NCBI RefSeq assembly: GCF_000006565.2
Contig: NC_031478.1
Location: forward strand, 4,426,212 to 4,490,211
Direction of reading: 5' to 3'
Length of the DNA: 64,000 bases
From: Toxoplasma gondii ME49
Taxonomy: Eukaryota; Apicomplexa; Conoidasida; Eucoccidiorida; Sarcocystidae
Positions 35,601 to 48,066 of this stretch are shown here, in pieces. Position 1 is the first letter of the stretch. Each line of letters starts with the position of its first letter. A program made the translations under genes and the position numbers. The notes beneath the pieces were generated by a model. That model had not been told where the DNA came from. It worked only from the letters and a program-made list of their open reading frames with translations, and made no database searches.

Positions 35601-37997
35601 GCGAGGGAAAGCGACACCGTGCTCTTTCTTTTGGCGAGAACAAGACACGCATGCACCTCTCGAAAACCTCACACAGTCGAAGAAGACCCAAAACACACCG
35701 ACATATCTACATCTCTATCTGTCTATCTATCTAAATATACATACATACATATATATATATATATTGCTTGTACACAATATATATATATATATATTAGTTT
35801 TGTGTATAGGTATTGCGTGTATCTGTCCACATATATACATGGATGTACATGCATGTAGAAATCCGTCGACAGCATGCATGTGATTCTGCCCTGTTTGCTG
35901 CGTCGAGAGGATCAGCACCCGTGTTCGAGAGTGAATTCATGTCCAGAGTCGAGTTTGACGAGGTAGTCGACCTTGCAGTTGATGACCGCGCCAAGATGTC
36001 CACCTTTGATAACGGGTGTGCCGACTTCAAAGGCCTGAAGCGGCCGGAGCAGCGGCGGCTCGTGGGGAAGCGGGAGAGACCCCAGGGCATTGATTTGCAG
36101 ACCTTCCAGCCTCACAGGCTCCAAGGGATCTGCGAGGGGCAGCGCAGCTGCAGAGACCCCCCGCGGGCCTCTGGTCGCCAGACGAGAAGAAAAGGAGGAG
36201 ACGCTGTCGACGCTCAAAACACTCGACCGAGAGGCTCGACCCGCAAGCGCACTCGGTCGCCGGGTCGCTCGCGAGGAGACCAGACGTACGTCCGCAATCT
36301 GCTTCACCTCTACCACGAGGCCCAGACTCTTGCCGTCTTGCCCCACCACCAAGTCTCCCGCGTAGAACGGTCGATCCACTGCACACAGAAAAACTCCGTT
36401 TGCGAACGAATGCAAGGACTCACTGCCTGCCTCTGTGCTCGTCCAAGGTGCGACTCAGCTACGAATCCGAGACGCCAACGGGAGGGACAGGTACGAGCCC
36501 GGAGCCACAGGACATGTTCGCAAAAAAGGCAAATCGAATGCAGTTGAACAACACCGAGAGAAGCGCTTTGACGCACACAGACTGCGGCAACGCGGACTTT
36601 TGCCTCGTGCACATGCGCTGGTGGAAGCACTGGCTTCCAGCGTATATTTGAAAAACCGCAGACGAGCTGAACACATATCTGAGCACATGTCGCCAAATTC
36701 GGAGGTGGAGAGAAGGACCTGGATGCCAGTGACGGCGCCAAAACAAAGTCGCGATCTCAAAGAAACAGAAGGAATGCAAGTGTGCATTTTTTGTCGTGTA
36801 CGTACACCCAAAAACTCGCTGGAAACGATGCACGCCTACATAAATATATACATAGAGATACACATAGATATGTACACCTCCGTGGACACTGAGAGAACAG
36901 CATCGATGGATTGTCGTCTGGATGTTTGAGCTTGGAAAAACAGGAGGAACACCAGCGGCTCTTTCTACGTCTGCGTCCTGCATCTATTCTCCCCACCGAG
37001 TCTCCGTTGTGTGCTCTTACGCAACTCAATTTGCTCTCTCGCGATGTTTTCCACGCTGCCGTCTGCCCAAGCAACTTGCACTTCATGAGCCTCGGGGTTC
37101 ACAGAGTCTGCAGCAACGAGAGACATAGTCACCTGCCCATTCATTCATGCGTGCATGCATACACGAACACTTACCTATATGCATATTGCACATATGTACA
37201 GTATGTACACGCACACATGAACACAGATACACACATCTACGTCCGTACAAAACATAAACAGATCTGACTCCTCCCGCCTATTTTTCTTCGCGTCTAGAGT
37301 CGTGGCAGTGCAGAACGTGGAATGCACACAGAGAGTGTTTAGTCGGTACAGCCAACGTTTTTGCCTCTCGGAGAGAGCGGCCGACTTCGACTGCAGAAGA
37401 TCGCGGGAAACGAGGCACCCGTAGGTGATTTACATGTTTATGCGATCTATATGTATGCATGAAACAATGAAACATGCCTATTCGCATAGAGGGTGAGAGC
37501 TTCTCCGCAAACCGACGGTGCATGCGCGAGTGAGGGGGAAGCAGGAGAGCGACAGAGAGAGCGGGAAACCGAACAGGCAAGAATACAAGTGTTGGAAGCC
37601 GCGCAGTTAACACCGAGAGCCAAAGCAGAAAACTTCAGAGAGACGAGAAGCCTCTTTGCTGCCGACAAAGCGAAGGCACCTCCTGTCCTCTCCGGTTGCC
37701 CTGGTGCCTCGGCACCCTGTGGGCGTGTGAACCGAGCCGCGGAAGAGCAGTTGCATGTCAATCTGTACCCCTTTGTGAGACAGGCTGCTGCCCACCTGGA
37801 TCTTCGTCTTCAGATCCATCCAGAATGCCGCGGTACGTCCGGACGACGAGGCCCCGCGCTCCGCCAGGAACAACGACGCCGGAGGACTGGCGGCGAGGTT
37901 TCTTCTGGACCATATCGTCAAGGTCGAACGCTCTGCTCAACTCTGCGGGGTTTCTTGGCATCGCCGCCACGAGGCGGCTGTGCAAACTGGTCGCCAT
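29263..37997 (-). CDS. UBE2O-like protein, E2 domain not found
   Basis: Exons, high to low, are 37997-37796, 37107-37021, 36378-35919, 35585-35392, 35022-32819, 32737-32671, 32305-32199, 30981-30697, 30269-30153, 29931-29754 and 29390-29263, giving 1342 residues ending in TGA. Short SH3-like repeats of the UBE2O N-terminal half can be seen in order: HEVQVAWADGSVENIAREQI; RPFYAGDLVVGQDGKSLGLV; GTPVIKGGHLGAVINCKVDY; YGLFPSQRIYVTGEWL; KSFAVRRVKVNWLLEDSE; GVVESVSTRCCVLWEDGRVS; VPLAHSEFVVG; VGVVVRVDSKEKQATVAWL; GGLVWCRTFDGRVAPF; then an acidic run SSDEESEYSEADSDGSSEDD and EWGSDSGSTN. In human UBE2O these precede a coiled coil and a C-terminal UBC catalytic domain. Here the frame stops instead. Low-complexity insertions include a Ser run, an Asn/Ser repeat (34680-34800) and an Arg/Glu-rich block (33870-34010). 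Exon 8 (30981) has a poor acceptor tract and small exons may be missing between 32199 and 30981. Confidence 0.75.
29636..29663. repeat. (TA)n microsatellite in the last intron of the UBE2O-like gene
   Basis: About 13 TA units lie between exon ends 29754 and 29390. Confidence 0.9.
32501..32521. repeat. (AT)n microsatellite preceded by AAAT units, UBE2O-like intron
   Basis: An AAATAAATAAAT run passes into (AT)10 between the exons at 32671 and 32305. Confidence 0.85.
34680..34800 (-). repeat. Coding Asn/Ser/Ala-rich degenerate repeat in the UBE2O-like protein
   Basis: On the - strand this codes for a series of NASSLNASS, NGSSVN, NISAVNAS-type units of about eight residues with diverged copies. 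A neighbouring Ser homopolymer is coded at about 34450-34540. Both sit in the variable linker before the second cluster of SH3-like repeats, so they are probably disordered. Confidence 0.7.
35745..35797. repeat. TA-rich inverted repeat (potential hairpin)
   Basis: Two (TA)n arms ending in TATTG and CAATA flank a short CTTGTACA-type centre, so the arms can pair. The element is in an intron of the UBE2O-like gene (between exon ends 35919 and 35585). Confidence 0.75.
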
Positions 37998-40900
37998 TTT
38001 CGTTTGGAAAGACCTGGGTGGAGAAAGCCGGAATCCGAGCGCACCTGCGAGCGCCGAGCGCGAAGCCGGGGCGAGGCTGTGTGGTGTATGTACACCAGAG
38101 CGAAAGCGAAAGTCGTGCCGCTGGAAGGTGCCTGCTGGGACGCCGCTGGAGCGGGCGGCTTTTGCTACATGTCGCGTGGACGGGAAGGGAGAAGAGTCCA
38201 GCAAGACAAGGAAAAGACAGCAACAGGTGCCTGCCAGCGGCGCGCAGGCCCCGAGACTCGCCTCAAGAATTCCTGGTGCCCTCGGATTCGCTCGATTCGC
38301 TTTACGGGGTGAGTTTCGTCGTCGGGAGGACCAGACGCCGCGGGAATTTCCTGGACATGCCACGGCGTACTGTGTGGCGGGAAGATTCTGCGGTCGGGGA
38401 AAGACACTGCGTGAGGTCTTGTCGCAATCGAGGGGGTGCACCGGGACAAAGGCGAAGAAACGCTGGAACAAAGGAGGCAGTTGACACTCAGAAGAGCTGC
38501 CGTGCAGAAAAGAGCAATCCGGAAATCCGTTTTGGCACGACAAAGGTGAAATAACGGCAACGGGAGACGGAAAAGGGAGACACACGCTTTTTCGTGGACG
38601 GCGCAACTCAGCTGAGCCTCGTTCGCAGTGCAAATCCACAGCAGGGCAGCTTCCCGCAAAAAGGAACGACTGCCAGAATCCGTTTTTCTCTTGCTAGACA
38701 GGACACTCTTGGGAGAAATTCTCGGAATGGACAGGGGATCGCTGCGTGAAACGAAGGAGAAAGCCCCGGTCTCGTTCTGTGTGGCTCTTTCCCCCCCCAC
38801 CGGCCTGCGCTGAGAAAAAACATGCAACGCGTTTCGGTTTTTTGTCAGCAGCCTCAGCATTTCCGTTCCATGCACATCCCGGGAGAGAGGAAAAAATCAG
38901 AAATCTACCGGTCCGTTCGTTGCTTGCAATCCACCCTTTTTCTTTGTCCGTTCACGGGCAGGGTGAGCTGTTATTTCTCAGCGAACTCGCTGTTCGTGAT
39001 GTCTGGCGGGTAACATCTCAACTAGAGCCATAGTCAGTAGTTGCAGTGACCTTGTACTTTGAGGAGTCGCGGTATCATTCTGGCGTCTAGATTTTTTCAG
39101 AAGGTTGGATTATTGGTGACCTGCCACACATTCCGGAAGTGGAGAACGCTTCTTCGCCTGGTCTGTGTGTTGATGATACTCGCCTCTTCATTTTTTACCG
39201 CTACTGCAGGTTCTACCGCACACCGTTCAGGTTACGAAATTATGGTGATCCTTGTGCCCGACGGAGACTGCGGCAGACTGTCATTTGGCTGTGCTTTTTT
39301 GTCCTGAGGACAAACGAAAGCTGCATCCCCTTTAAACACCACTCTAGATATGTTTGGTTCTTCATCCTACGGACCAAGGAGGCGAAGAAAACTACCCCGT
39401 AACCCCGTTCGCGGAAATCGAAAGAGGCTCACTCAATGTATTCATGAAACGTGATTTGTTGACCTTGCCAGCACGATCTGGTTGCCTGGGACCAATTGGG
39501 ATCACCTCCCGCCTAAGCAGGAATCTGTCTCTACAGCGAACCAAGGCCAGCGCGGCAAAGAAAAACTCACAGTTTAAGGGTCTATCTGCGAGTTGCTGCG
39601 GTGGTCTTTCGCACAGTAACCAGTATACAGAAAAAAGAAGAACCGGTGGTGAAGGACAGATGCTAAAGTGCCTAGAGTTGCGTTCACGGGGCACACAGGC
39701 GGCTTCGAATCGATTTCTTCATTTCGAACAAGTTCGAATGGGTAGAGTGGACGCTATTTGGTCGCCAGGGTCTCGCAAGCCCTAGATTAGGTTCACACTG
39801 AGGATCAGAGAGAACCCAGGGTGATTTGCAAGAGATGCAAGAAAGCGAACCCCAAGAGAGCGGCACCTCTTTACTGGAACCCAACTGGACCATCAAAAGG
39901 ACTAACTCAGATTCTGCTACTTCTTTAACAAGATATTCAGCGCCACGTTGATGCACAGATGGAGATAAGCAGTGCTTGTATGAAGTTTGAGTTGAAGAGA
40001 CCTTCGTCTACAGGTGTAAGATTCGTTGGCTAATCTATGACTGTAGCCATGGATCGAGGATCATTTGTCAGAGACAGTATCCAGTTACAGTGTGTACGTA
40101 CGTCTAGGTTAAATCTCTAACATCCCTCTATCAACAACCCCTAACATCTGATGTCTCATTTGATGTCTTTTTGTCGTTAGATAAATCTAGCAATGCTTGT
40201 CGTCAAGTTCCTTGTGTCTATTTAGATGAAGTGGCTGCTCACAGTTGGCGTGTGGTTCCCGAAAGGTTCAGCTCAGGTTTGAGGTTCGTGGAGCGGAACA
40301 GAGGCCGAACACATCGTTCAAGGTAATCGCCATTCACGGCCTGTGTCTGCCTTTCGCCAGTGCTTCGCAGATTGAAATAGAATCTCTTCCTCCAGTAACA
40401 GAGGAAAAGCGATTCAGAAAACACAGTCTAATTCATGGAATGGCAGGCTACACCAGCCTGGAATCAATCAAAGCAGTAATATGCAGTGTAAGATCGAGCG
40501 TGGACTATCGCTTGAAAAAGGCTGGCATTTCACCCTCGCTCCCGTTCTTTGGAAATCGTTGCCCGTTCCATGATGCTTTCGGCAAATATCTCTATCGGCC
40601 GAACACCCGCTAACATGGACCGCCTCTTCACCCAAAGAGGGGGGGACTCACAGAAAGACTGGCGGAAGCCCTTTTTCGGGGCCTTTGTCTAAAGCTGCCA
40701 GGCCACCCAGCGGACACTGTTCCCGAGGAGAGATTTTTGAGTGGTCGTAGTAATAGATTCGAAACCACCAAAAACTGCGGCTGTTCAACCTGCATCACGT
40801 TAGCTTGAAAGTAGTTTTGTTCTCTGAAAGCGTGCAGAAATCCACGAGCAATTCTGCAAACTTCTGGACATCTTCACTCCGGGACAGACTCGCGGGCTCG

Positions 40901-41893
40901 GCACGTTTACCCGCCCAAATGCGACAACCGACCCACACCCGATACTTCATATTGCCGAAGGACCGCTACTCAAGCTACAGAGTGTCTGTCTTGCAAAGAG
41001 CATGTGCGCAAGAAATGGTAGACAAAAACACATGACTGATTCAAATAGATGACTCTCATCAAGCTTCCATTCAAACATCGTCGTAAAACTCTAAATCCGG
41101 ATTTCTCTGTTCGCCTAACCCGTCGATCTGTAGGGACGCACGTATACACATGCATCCACTCCACGAAATCATACCCCCCATATATATATATATATATATA
41201 TATACATTTACTTGCTCTTGAAACTCGATGTGTGATTGTATTTTTCTCTACCTCTGTGTGTGTGTCGCTTCATTTCTTCCAGTGTGTTAGATGCAGTGAT
41301 TCTCAAATCAGCCTTTCGATTTCGGTTAGACCTCGGCGTCCTGATGCGGACCTTTGGAGCCGGCCTGCGTTCCCGGCTAATAGCCAAAGACGTTCAAGAT
41401 GTTATTGATAAGTTCAATTCGCAGCATATACTCTCTTAAACAAAGCCGTTCCTTCTGTGTTTCCTCATATTTTTTTCGTTCTTCTTCCCTGTCTTCGTTT
41501 CCTGTTTTCTTCCTTCCGCAATAGAACGTGGATTCGGCAAACAAAGACTGTCAAGATCTGAAGCTGTAGTCGAAGTCATAATCTCTATCCTGCCCCGAAA
41601 AAGGCTTCGTCTGTTTTTCTTTACGTTCGGGACCACCACGAAATTATGCGGCACGTACCACGAGGGACCAGAGAAAAAACTGAAATAGCCTTTATGAAGC
41701 TACTCTTTCAAAGACACCCAGGGGGAAGTGTGTAAGCCTTGAGTCCGGCTCCTAACACCATGATGCCTTTTGTTGTCTCTATGCTTCTGGTCATGCCGAG
41801 TTGTGAAAATCTACGTAAGTGTATTTCTTGCTGACCTGTTCCACTTCCGGGCAAAAGTCTTGTGTCTGGGATGCCATTTTTTCCAGACTTTTT
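37998..41893. other. Interval of 3.9 kb with no supported gene
   Basis: The region covers the promoter and 5' side of the UBE2O-like gene and the 3' side of HAD-2SCP-2. The frame of UBE2O exon 1 stays open upstream to about 38639 but has no further ATG, so the start at 37997 is preferred. The rest has only short unrelated frames. A (TA)n run lies at 41180-41204. Confidence 0.5.
41180..41204. repeat. (TA)n microsatellite
   Basis: About 12 TA units lie in the interval downstream of HAD-2SCP-2. Confidence 0.9.
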
Positions 41894-44800
41894 CTATAGT
41901 CGACTGGTTTTGGGGAAGATGTCTGGCGTGAACTTGAGGGCAGCCTGCATCGATCCCTTCAGCTTGATCTTTCCCTGGACAAAAGCAAGCTGCGGATTCA
42001 TCTTCCCCAGGGCGAGTTTCACGAAATCTTCGTCCAACAAAGTGATGGTGCAGTCGCACGCTGCATGTTCCTGCTCGGCTTCTTCGCGAATTGACGGCGG
42101 CATGTTCTTCAGATCCAAAATAACTTTCACGGGGTCCGCGCCCTTGCGCGGGAGAATATTCAGTCGATAGACGCTTTTGATCTAAGAAGGAAAACACGAG
42201 CCAGAGAGACATCTACCTCCTTGCGTGCCGCCATCTGTGATCTATCTGCAGAAGCCACCCGTCCACGTACACTCACGCACGCTTATAGCATATATATGTA
42301 TATATAAATGCGTATATATAAACGTGTCTCCCTATCAGATGTATACATATATATATATATATATACATACAATCGTTCACGTATAGAAATGAAAATGTGT
42401 CCGGCTATTAGTTCCATGTACAAAGATGTATAGATGCATATATGTACTTTACGGTGTATGTAAGGGTGTGCATGGCTTTCGCGGGGAGACTGCGGGAGCT
42501 CTTTGGTGGCAATAAGGGGTTCGCCTCTTTCGCAGCTTTCCAGACCTTGATCTCAAACCACCTGACCTTTTTCACGAGTTTTTCTCCTTCAGGCGTCGCC
42601 AGGTGCCTCTTCATGACTTCGTAGAGAGTCATGCTTTTGAGTTGTTTCGCACGCGGAGACGGCACTTGTGCTTTTCCGGATCCGTGCTTCGCGTCTTTTT
42701 CTTCTTTCTTTGGTGGCTCATTTGCTGAGGCGCGAGCGGGCACAGACGAAAAATTGTTCGCCTTCAGGTAGGTTTCGACTGCCAAGTCGGGCGTCATGTC
42801 GACGACTTCCCTGGGAATCGGCGGAAACAGACTCGGCGTGAATTTCGTGGCCTTCTGCATGCTGCCCTTGATTTTCATTTTCCCCTGAACAAAAGCCATT
42901 TGCGGATTCAACGTTCCCAGACATACGGAGACGAAATTCTCTGCGGCCATCGTGAAAAGCACGTCGGGCGAACTGTGCAAGCCGTCCTCGACGCCTCCGC
43001 CTGGGATGAAACATAGAAAACAGCGGAAAAATTTTGGACAGAGACGCCGTCGTGACCCTGTGAAACATCTCCTGCTTTCCAGACATGAGAAACTGGAACG
43101 ACGCACAACGAATCACGCTACGAGTCGCAACGCAAAGAGAGATTTGCTTCTCTGCCAGATGTCAGCCGAGTCTATGTAGCAGTAGTAGGGATGTACTTTT
43201 AGGTGTACTTGCACAGACGCAAACGCGTTGAAAATATGTTGCGAACCGTGTTTTCACTCCCGGCTACGCTCCTGCACCGATGGACTCCACCAAGTGAAAT
43301 CCGTGTCTACCTTCCTGTTCATCTATCTGTTTTCAAGTATATGTAGGGATGACGATAAAGAGATGGAATCAGGTAAATCCGTTGAGTGTCTTTAGGAGAG
43401 AAAGAGGAAACGTGTGATTGGAGTTTTAGGAGATATTCGTAGGCGTCGCCTCGTTCTCTACCTGCATTTCCCTTTTTGAGGTTGATGGACCACGACTTAG
43501 TCGTCTTCCCGTCTGTCACATTAAACCCAAAAACGCTGTCAACTTTCTCCTGGAGTTTCTGTCGCGCGTCAGGTGCGTTTCTGATGTAAGCGTCCATCAG
43601 CTTAAAAATGACTTCCGCTTTTCCTATGGCTGCCGAGCCTTCTTGAGCACTTGCCCCAGATTTTTTTTCTTCCTTTGCGTCTGATGCACCACGTTGCTCC
43701 GCGCGCTTGTCTGTTGGTTTCGTGCCCTGTTGCAACTGCTGCATAACCTAGAGGGAAATGTGCAAGAGTTTTACCCCTGTAAAAACACATGTCTTTCCAA
43801 GACCTTTCTTTCTGTCCCTGCGTATCTCAAATCGACTTTTATCAACACAAATACGCCAAAATCCACCTATCGACATGTATATATATATATATATATATAT
43901 GTACATATATATATATATATATGTCCACAGAGAGGACCGCATGTACACATATATGTATCTATGTACGTACAGTTGCATGTGAGGATTCCGAAACATTTGA
44001 CATTGGCGTATGCCGCCAATCACAGGCGTGCTTGCACGGATCAGATCTTCGGTCTCTGTTGGACAGGAAAAACTTGCAGATGAGTTTACCATCAACATCG
44101 AGTCCTGGAGAGAGGCTGGATACGCCACTTCCCCGGAAAAGTCCCGGATGTGTCTCCATTCTCGCGCGATGTCATCTGGACTGAGAGGTGTGGCGAATGA
44201 ATGCCCGATGTTTCGTTGCCAGCGCACACTCGCGACCCAACCCGCTCCGACTTCGAGGACCTGTCGAAACGCGTGCGTTTAAACCGAAACAACGCCGACG
44301 AAAAAGTGAACAGAGGATCGCCTCCGAAGTACAACTTTCTTTGATACAGGGAAACACGAATGGAGACGCAGGGAAGACAAATCCTGGCTCCCAGAAGTTT
44401 GCGAGACAAATAACACACGCAGGCCATTATCACCTGACGCCGACCTGGCACACACTCTCAAAAGACAGAATTGTGGTAAAAACAATTGAGGAAAAAGTTA
44501 ACCACACATCTGTATGGATTCAGGTATCGTTTTGAGTCTTCGATTACATACGACGAAGACCGAAGACGAACAGATAAATTCCCCCACCAATCCCGTCACA
44601 TGTACCGGCAGAACTGTATTTTTACCCACGTTTGGCGCATACACTGTTTGAAGCTCATGCTTTCTGTTGCGTGCTAAATGCAGTATCCACCATACTCCCG
44701 CGCGTACATTGTCTACGGGAATACAAAAGACAAAATCCAGCAAACCCAGCAGATAAAATACGCGTGCGTATGTTTGCATGCAATGTATGGTGTGTGTGGA

Positions 44801-47800
44801 TGTCTGCTAGTTGTCACGTTCGTACGGAGTCGCCACATGATTAGCGACTAGCTTTTGAGGAATCGTTAGTCAGAACCGCATAGGAAAGCTGCACTTCTTC
44901 GCCTCGCGAGACTTTGTCGTCATACCTGGCCAGAGTCTCGGCAGTCTTTGCTGCAGAGAAATGCAACCAGTGGAGCGACGAACTCGGGTTTCATAGCTTC
45001 CACGAGATCAGGCGGGAGGACCGTGGCGGTCATGCGTGTGCCTGAAGAAGGAAAAAGCGGAGGCAGGTTTCCACGCAACGATGCAGCTTTACTGCAGGAA
45101 TGCCAAAGTCAACCCACGCGGTGCAACTAGAAAGAGAAAGAGTGAAGTAACGCCGGCATTTTTTTCATGGACGCTGGTGACCACAGATGACAGAGAGAGC
45201 GATGGAATCCACACCAGCTACTGAAGGGATTAGACGGCCGGGTGTCTACAACTCAAACCAAATAAACACAGACATGAGAGTCCCTAGACAGTACTGATTA
45301 GGACTCCAGAGATATGAATCTAAACCAGACACAGAAACGGTAGTTGAGTACCTAAACTCCAGTTATACAAAACTCGAGTCTTGTGAATTGATATGCACAA
45401 GAATATGGAAGAGGATCCTTTGGCGGGTGGTGGTGAGAATCAAGGCAGGTTGCTGCCTGCTTTGAGTCGTCAGCGACCATGTCAGGAAAAAGCAACATTT
45501 GTGCAACACAGGGAAACCTTCATGGACACAGGAAAAGAAACACTGCTGAAACTGACCTGCAAGGGGGGCGATACAGTTGACGAGGATGTTCTTCTTCGCG
45601 CCCTCAAACGCGAGCGTCTTCGCAAATCCCACGAGAGCAGACTTGGCTGTCGAGTAGTTGGCCTACACAGAAACCCCAGACCCTCGTTCGCTCTGCAGTC
45701 GTCACACTGGGTGAAAGTCATGAATTTCAAATTACTTATACATGGTTTCGCATGGATGCGCGAGCGCCCATGTGCTTCTAAAAACAAAGCTATACACGGA
45801 CATCTTGGTTGTACATACTTAAACATATATGCATATGAATGTGCATGGATTCATATATGTATGCGTGCATTTCTGTCCGTGTTACGGAAAAAACATGTAT
45901 GATGCAAAAAGACGAAGAAGGGGCTTATACAAACACTCATTTGAAGACAGTCCGACGGGCTTGTCCAATATGTGCCCTGTGGTACATCACACAACCAGAC
46001 ATGCATATATATATATATACGCATATACATTAACATACATATGACCTTGTAGAAGTCAGACACTCTCTACTATTAGTGTCACGGAGGAGGGGCTGACTTG
46101 TCCGAAATTTCCGTATAGTCCTGCGGCGCTGGCTGTCATGATGATTCGGCCGTAGTTTTGTTTCTGCATGACAGGCCACGCGGCCTTAGTGCACGCATAC
46201 GCGCCTCTGACGTGGACATCGAGGACGAGATTCCAGTCTTGATGAGTCATTTTCATGAAGGAAGCATCGCGCAAAACACCCGCGTTGTTGATGAGAATAT
46301 CCACTCGGCCAAAGAGCGACAAAGCGTGGTCGATGATCTTTTGGCCGTCCAAAACAGAGTTGTAGTCCGCCGCCGCCTCGCCTCCGCGCGCGCGAATATC
46401 CGCGACAACTTGGTCTGCTGGTGGTTTACCTGAAACAGAAAAGCCGATGAAAGAAAATCCCTTTCTTCTACAGAGAGGGTCAAGTAAGCGGGTGAGCGCG
46501 CGGGCACTGCACTTAACATGATGACCATGCATGAGAACTTGGAACCGGTAAACAAGGACACTGAAGATACATACCAGTACGACGGGGCAAATGCCGAAGA
46601 GCAACGAGAAAAACGGGCATCCGGAAGGTTTTAGAAACTCGCCAGAGCCTTTCTCTGAAGGGAGAAGGTCGGAGAAGTCGAGTGCGTGAAAGAAAGATCG
46701 AGACTACAAACAGATGCTTTGCTAATCGGTGAAAACGGATCGTTTTCTCACTCTTCGCAGACTCGCTCGCGGCGCCAGAGAGGGCAACCCCGACATCGTT
46801 GACGAGAACTTTTGCTCCACGAGCCGCCAGGAGAAGAGCGTATTCGCGACCCAAGCCTCCGCCCGCCCCTGAAGAAACACACAGACGCCGATTTATGTTC
46901 CTCCTGGTCTTCAACGGCGCATCAGAAACACACTAGCTGGAACGCAGTCCTAAGCCGCAACAGTGCACACGAATGTAAACCCGTGTGTCCTTAAAACCAA
47001 ATCAAATAATGCATATCCACGTATAAGTGTATGTGTAGATATGTGCGTTTGCATGCACTTCTTTATATGGTCTTCTCGTTCAAAGCACAACGTGGGAGAC
47101 AGTCTGATTTCGCGAGAGGATGCTCGCTCTGAAACTCAGTTTAATTTCACGTTCATGGGTGCATCACCGGGATCTACAAGGTTTACATTTTCAGCTTTTC
47201 ATCATTCGCATTAGTGAATACGGCTTAACTGCTGGTCGCGGAAGTGAGACGAACAGATCACATCTGTCTAGGGTTTGAATCTGGTTTCTTTTGCTGATGT
47301 TGTAGAAACCAGTGACGACAAGACTCCCACGTCTTCATTCGGCTGACAAGGGCGATGGCATCCAGTGTTCGAGGCTGTATATAAATTAGAAAAAGTGTTC
47401 GCCTCACAACCCCTCCAAACGTGCAATTTGAACTCGAATCATTGTTGAAATGTGTTTATCAGCGGCCTGCTGCGATTCATCGCCTTCACAAGCAACTCTT
47501 TGACAGAATCCGCAGAACTCAGACGACTCTTTCTTTGCAGGACGTCATGAAGGGGCGGGCACATGGAAGCGCTTACACTACGTTAACTGTAATTGTGTAG
47601 TGTCGGCCAAAAAGACGAGAAGTACGGGTCTTCGTCCACATTACCAAGCAACCGGATAATTTACCAAACCATCAAATCACGTAACCTTATTCGGGGATGT
47701 CTTATCCACAGAGAAAGCAAGCCCTGAATTTCCCCAGCACTAAGGCGCGCGAAGAAGAAGCATCTAGACGGCCCAAAGCGAGTAAAAAATATCATTGTGA

Positions 47801-48066
47801 GTGTCGGATGGATGAGCCCATCTCAAAGACAATGACAATCGTTTGAGCGTTATTATTTCGTCTGCCTTTTCCCCGTGTAGCGCCGATTAATATCAAATGC
47901 ATCTCGTTCCGAGAGAAAACGATGTTATACAACAAGGTATGAATTTGTACACGAGACGTCGGTATTGACACGAATGTTTGCTTCGCCCTGAGAGTCTGAA
48001 ATACCGTTTTTCCACAGCAAGCGTACCGGTGACGATTGCCACTTGGCCGTCGAATCGCACGGGCAT
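41894..48066 (-). CDS. HAD-2SCP-2: 3-hydroxyacyl-CoA dehydrogenase with two SCP-2 domains (D-bifunctional-like)
   Basis: Nine exons, high to low, join with perfect phase: 48066-48027, 46868-46752, 46429-46098, 45662-45557, 45041-44926, 44260-44090, 43747-43462, 43000-42546 and 42181-41894 (636 residues). The N-terminal short-chain dehydrogenase domain shows the NAD-binding VAIVTGAGGGLGREYA (split by intron 1), the NNAG motif in ILINNAGVLRD, the catalytic Ser in MTASAAGLYG and the YxxxK pair in NYSTAKSALVGFAKTLAFEG. Two SCP-2 lipid-binding domains follow; both end with the typical LNPQMAFVQGKMKIKGSMQK and MNPQLAFVQGKIKLKGSMQA blocks and are joined by a Lys/Pro-rich linker. The C-terminus is SRL, a plausible peroxisomal PTS1. 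Unlike animal HSD17B4 there is no MaoC hydratase domain. This matches the described Toxoplasma protein TgHAD-2SCP-2, reported to act in lipid and sterol trafficking. Introns carry (TA)n tracts. Confidence 0.95.
42293..42366. repeat. TA-rich tract in the last intron of HAD-2SCP-2
   Basis: ATATATGTATATAT-type sequence and a (TA)n run lie between exon ends 42546 and 42181. Confidence 0.8.
43876..43922. repeat. Palindromic (TA)n - TGTACA - (TA)n element in HAD-2SCP-2 intron 6
   Basis: Two TA runs flank a central TGTACA, making a near-perfect inverted repeat able to form a cruciform or hairpin. It lies between exon ends 44090 and 43747. Confidence 0.8.

Noticed and set aside
37493..38554. + strand open frame of 353 codons
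   Set aside because: It overlaps exon 1 of the UBE2O-like gene in antisense, has no domain and is dominated by Arg, Gly and Ser.
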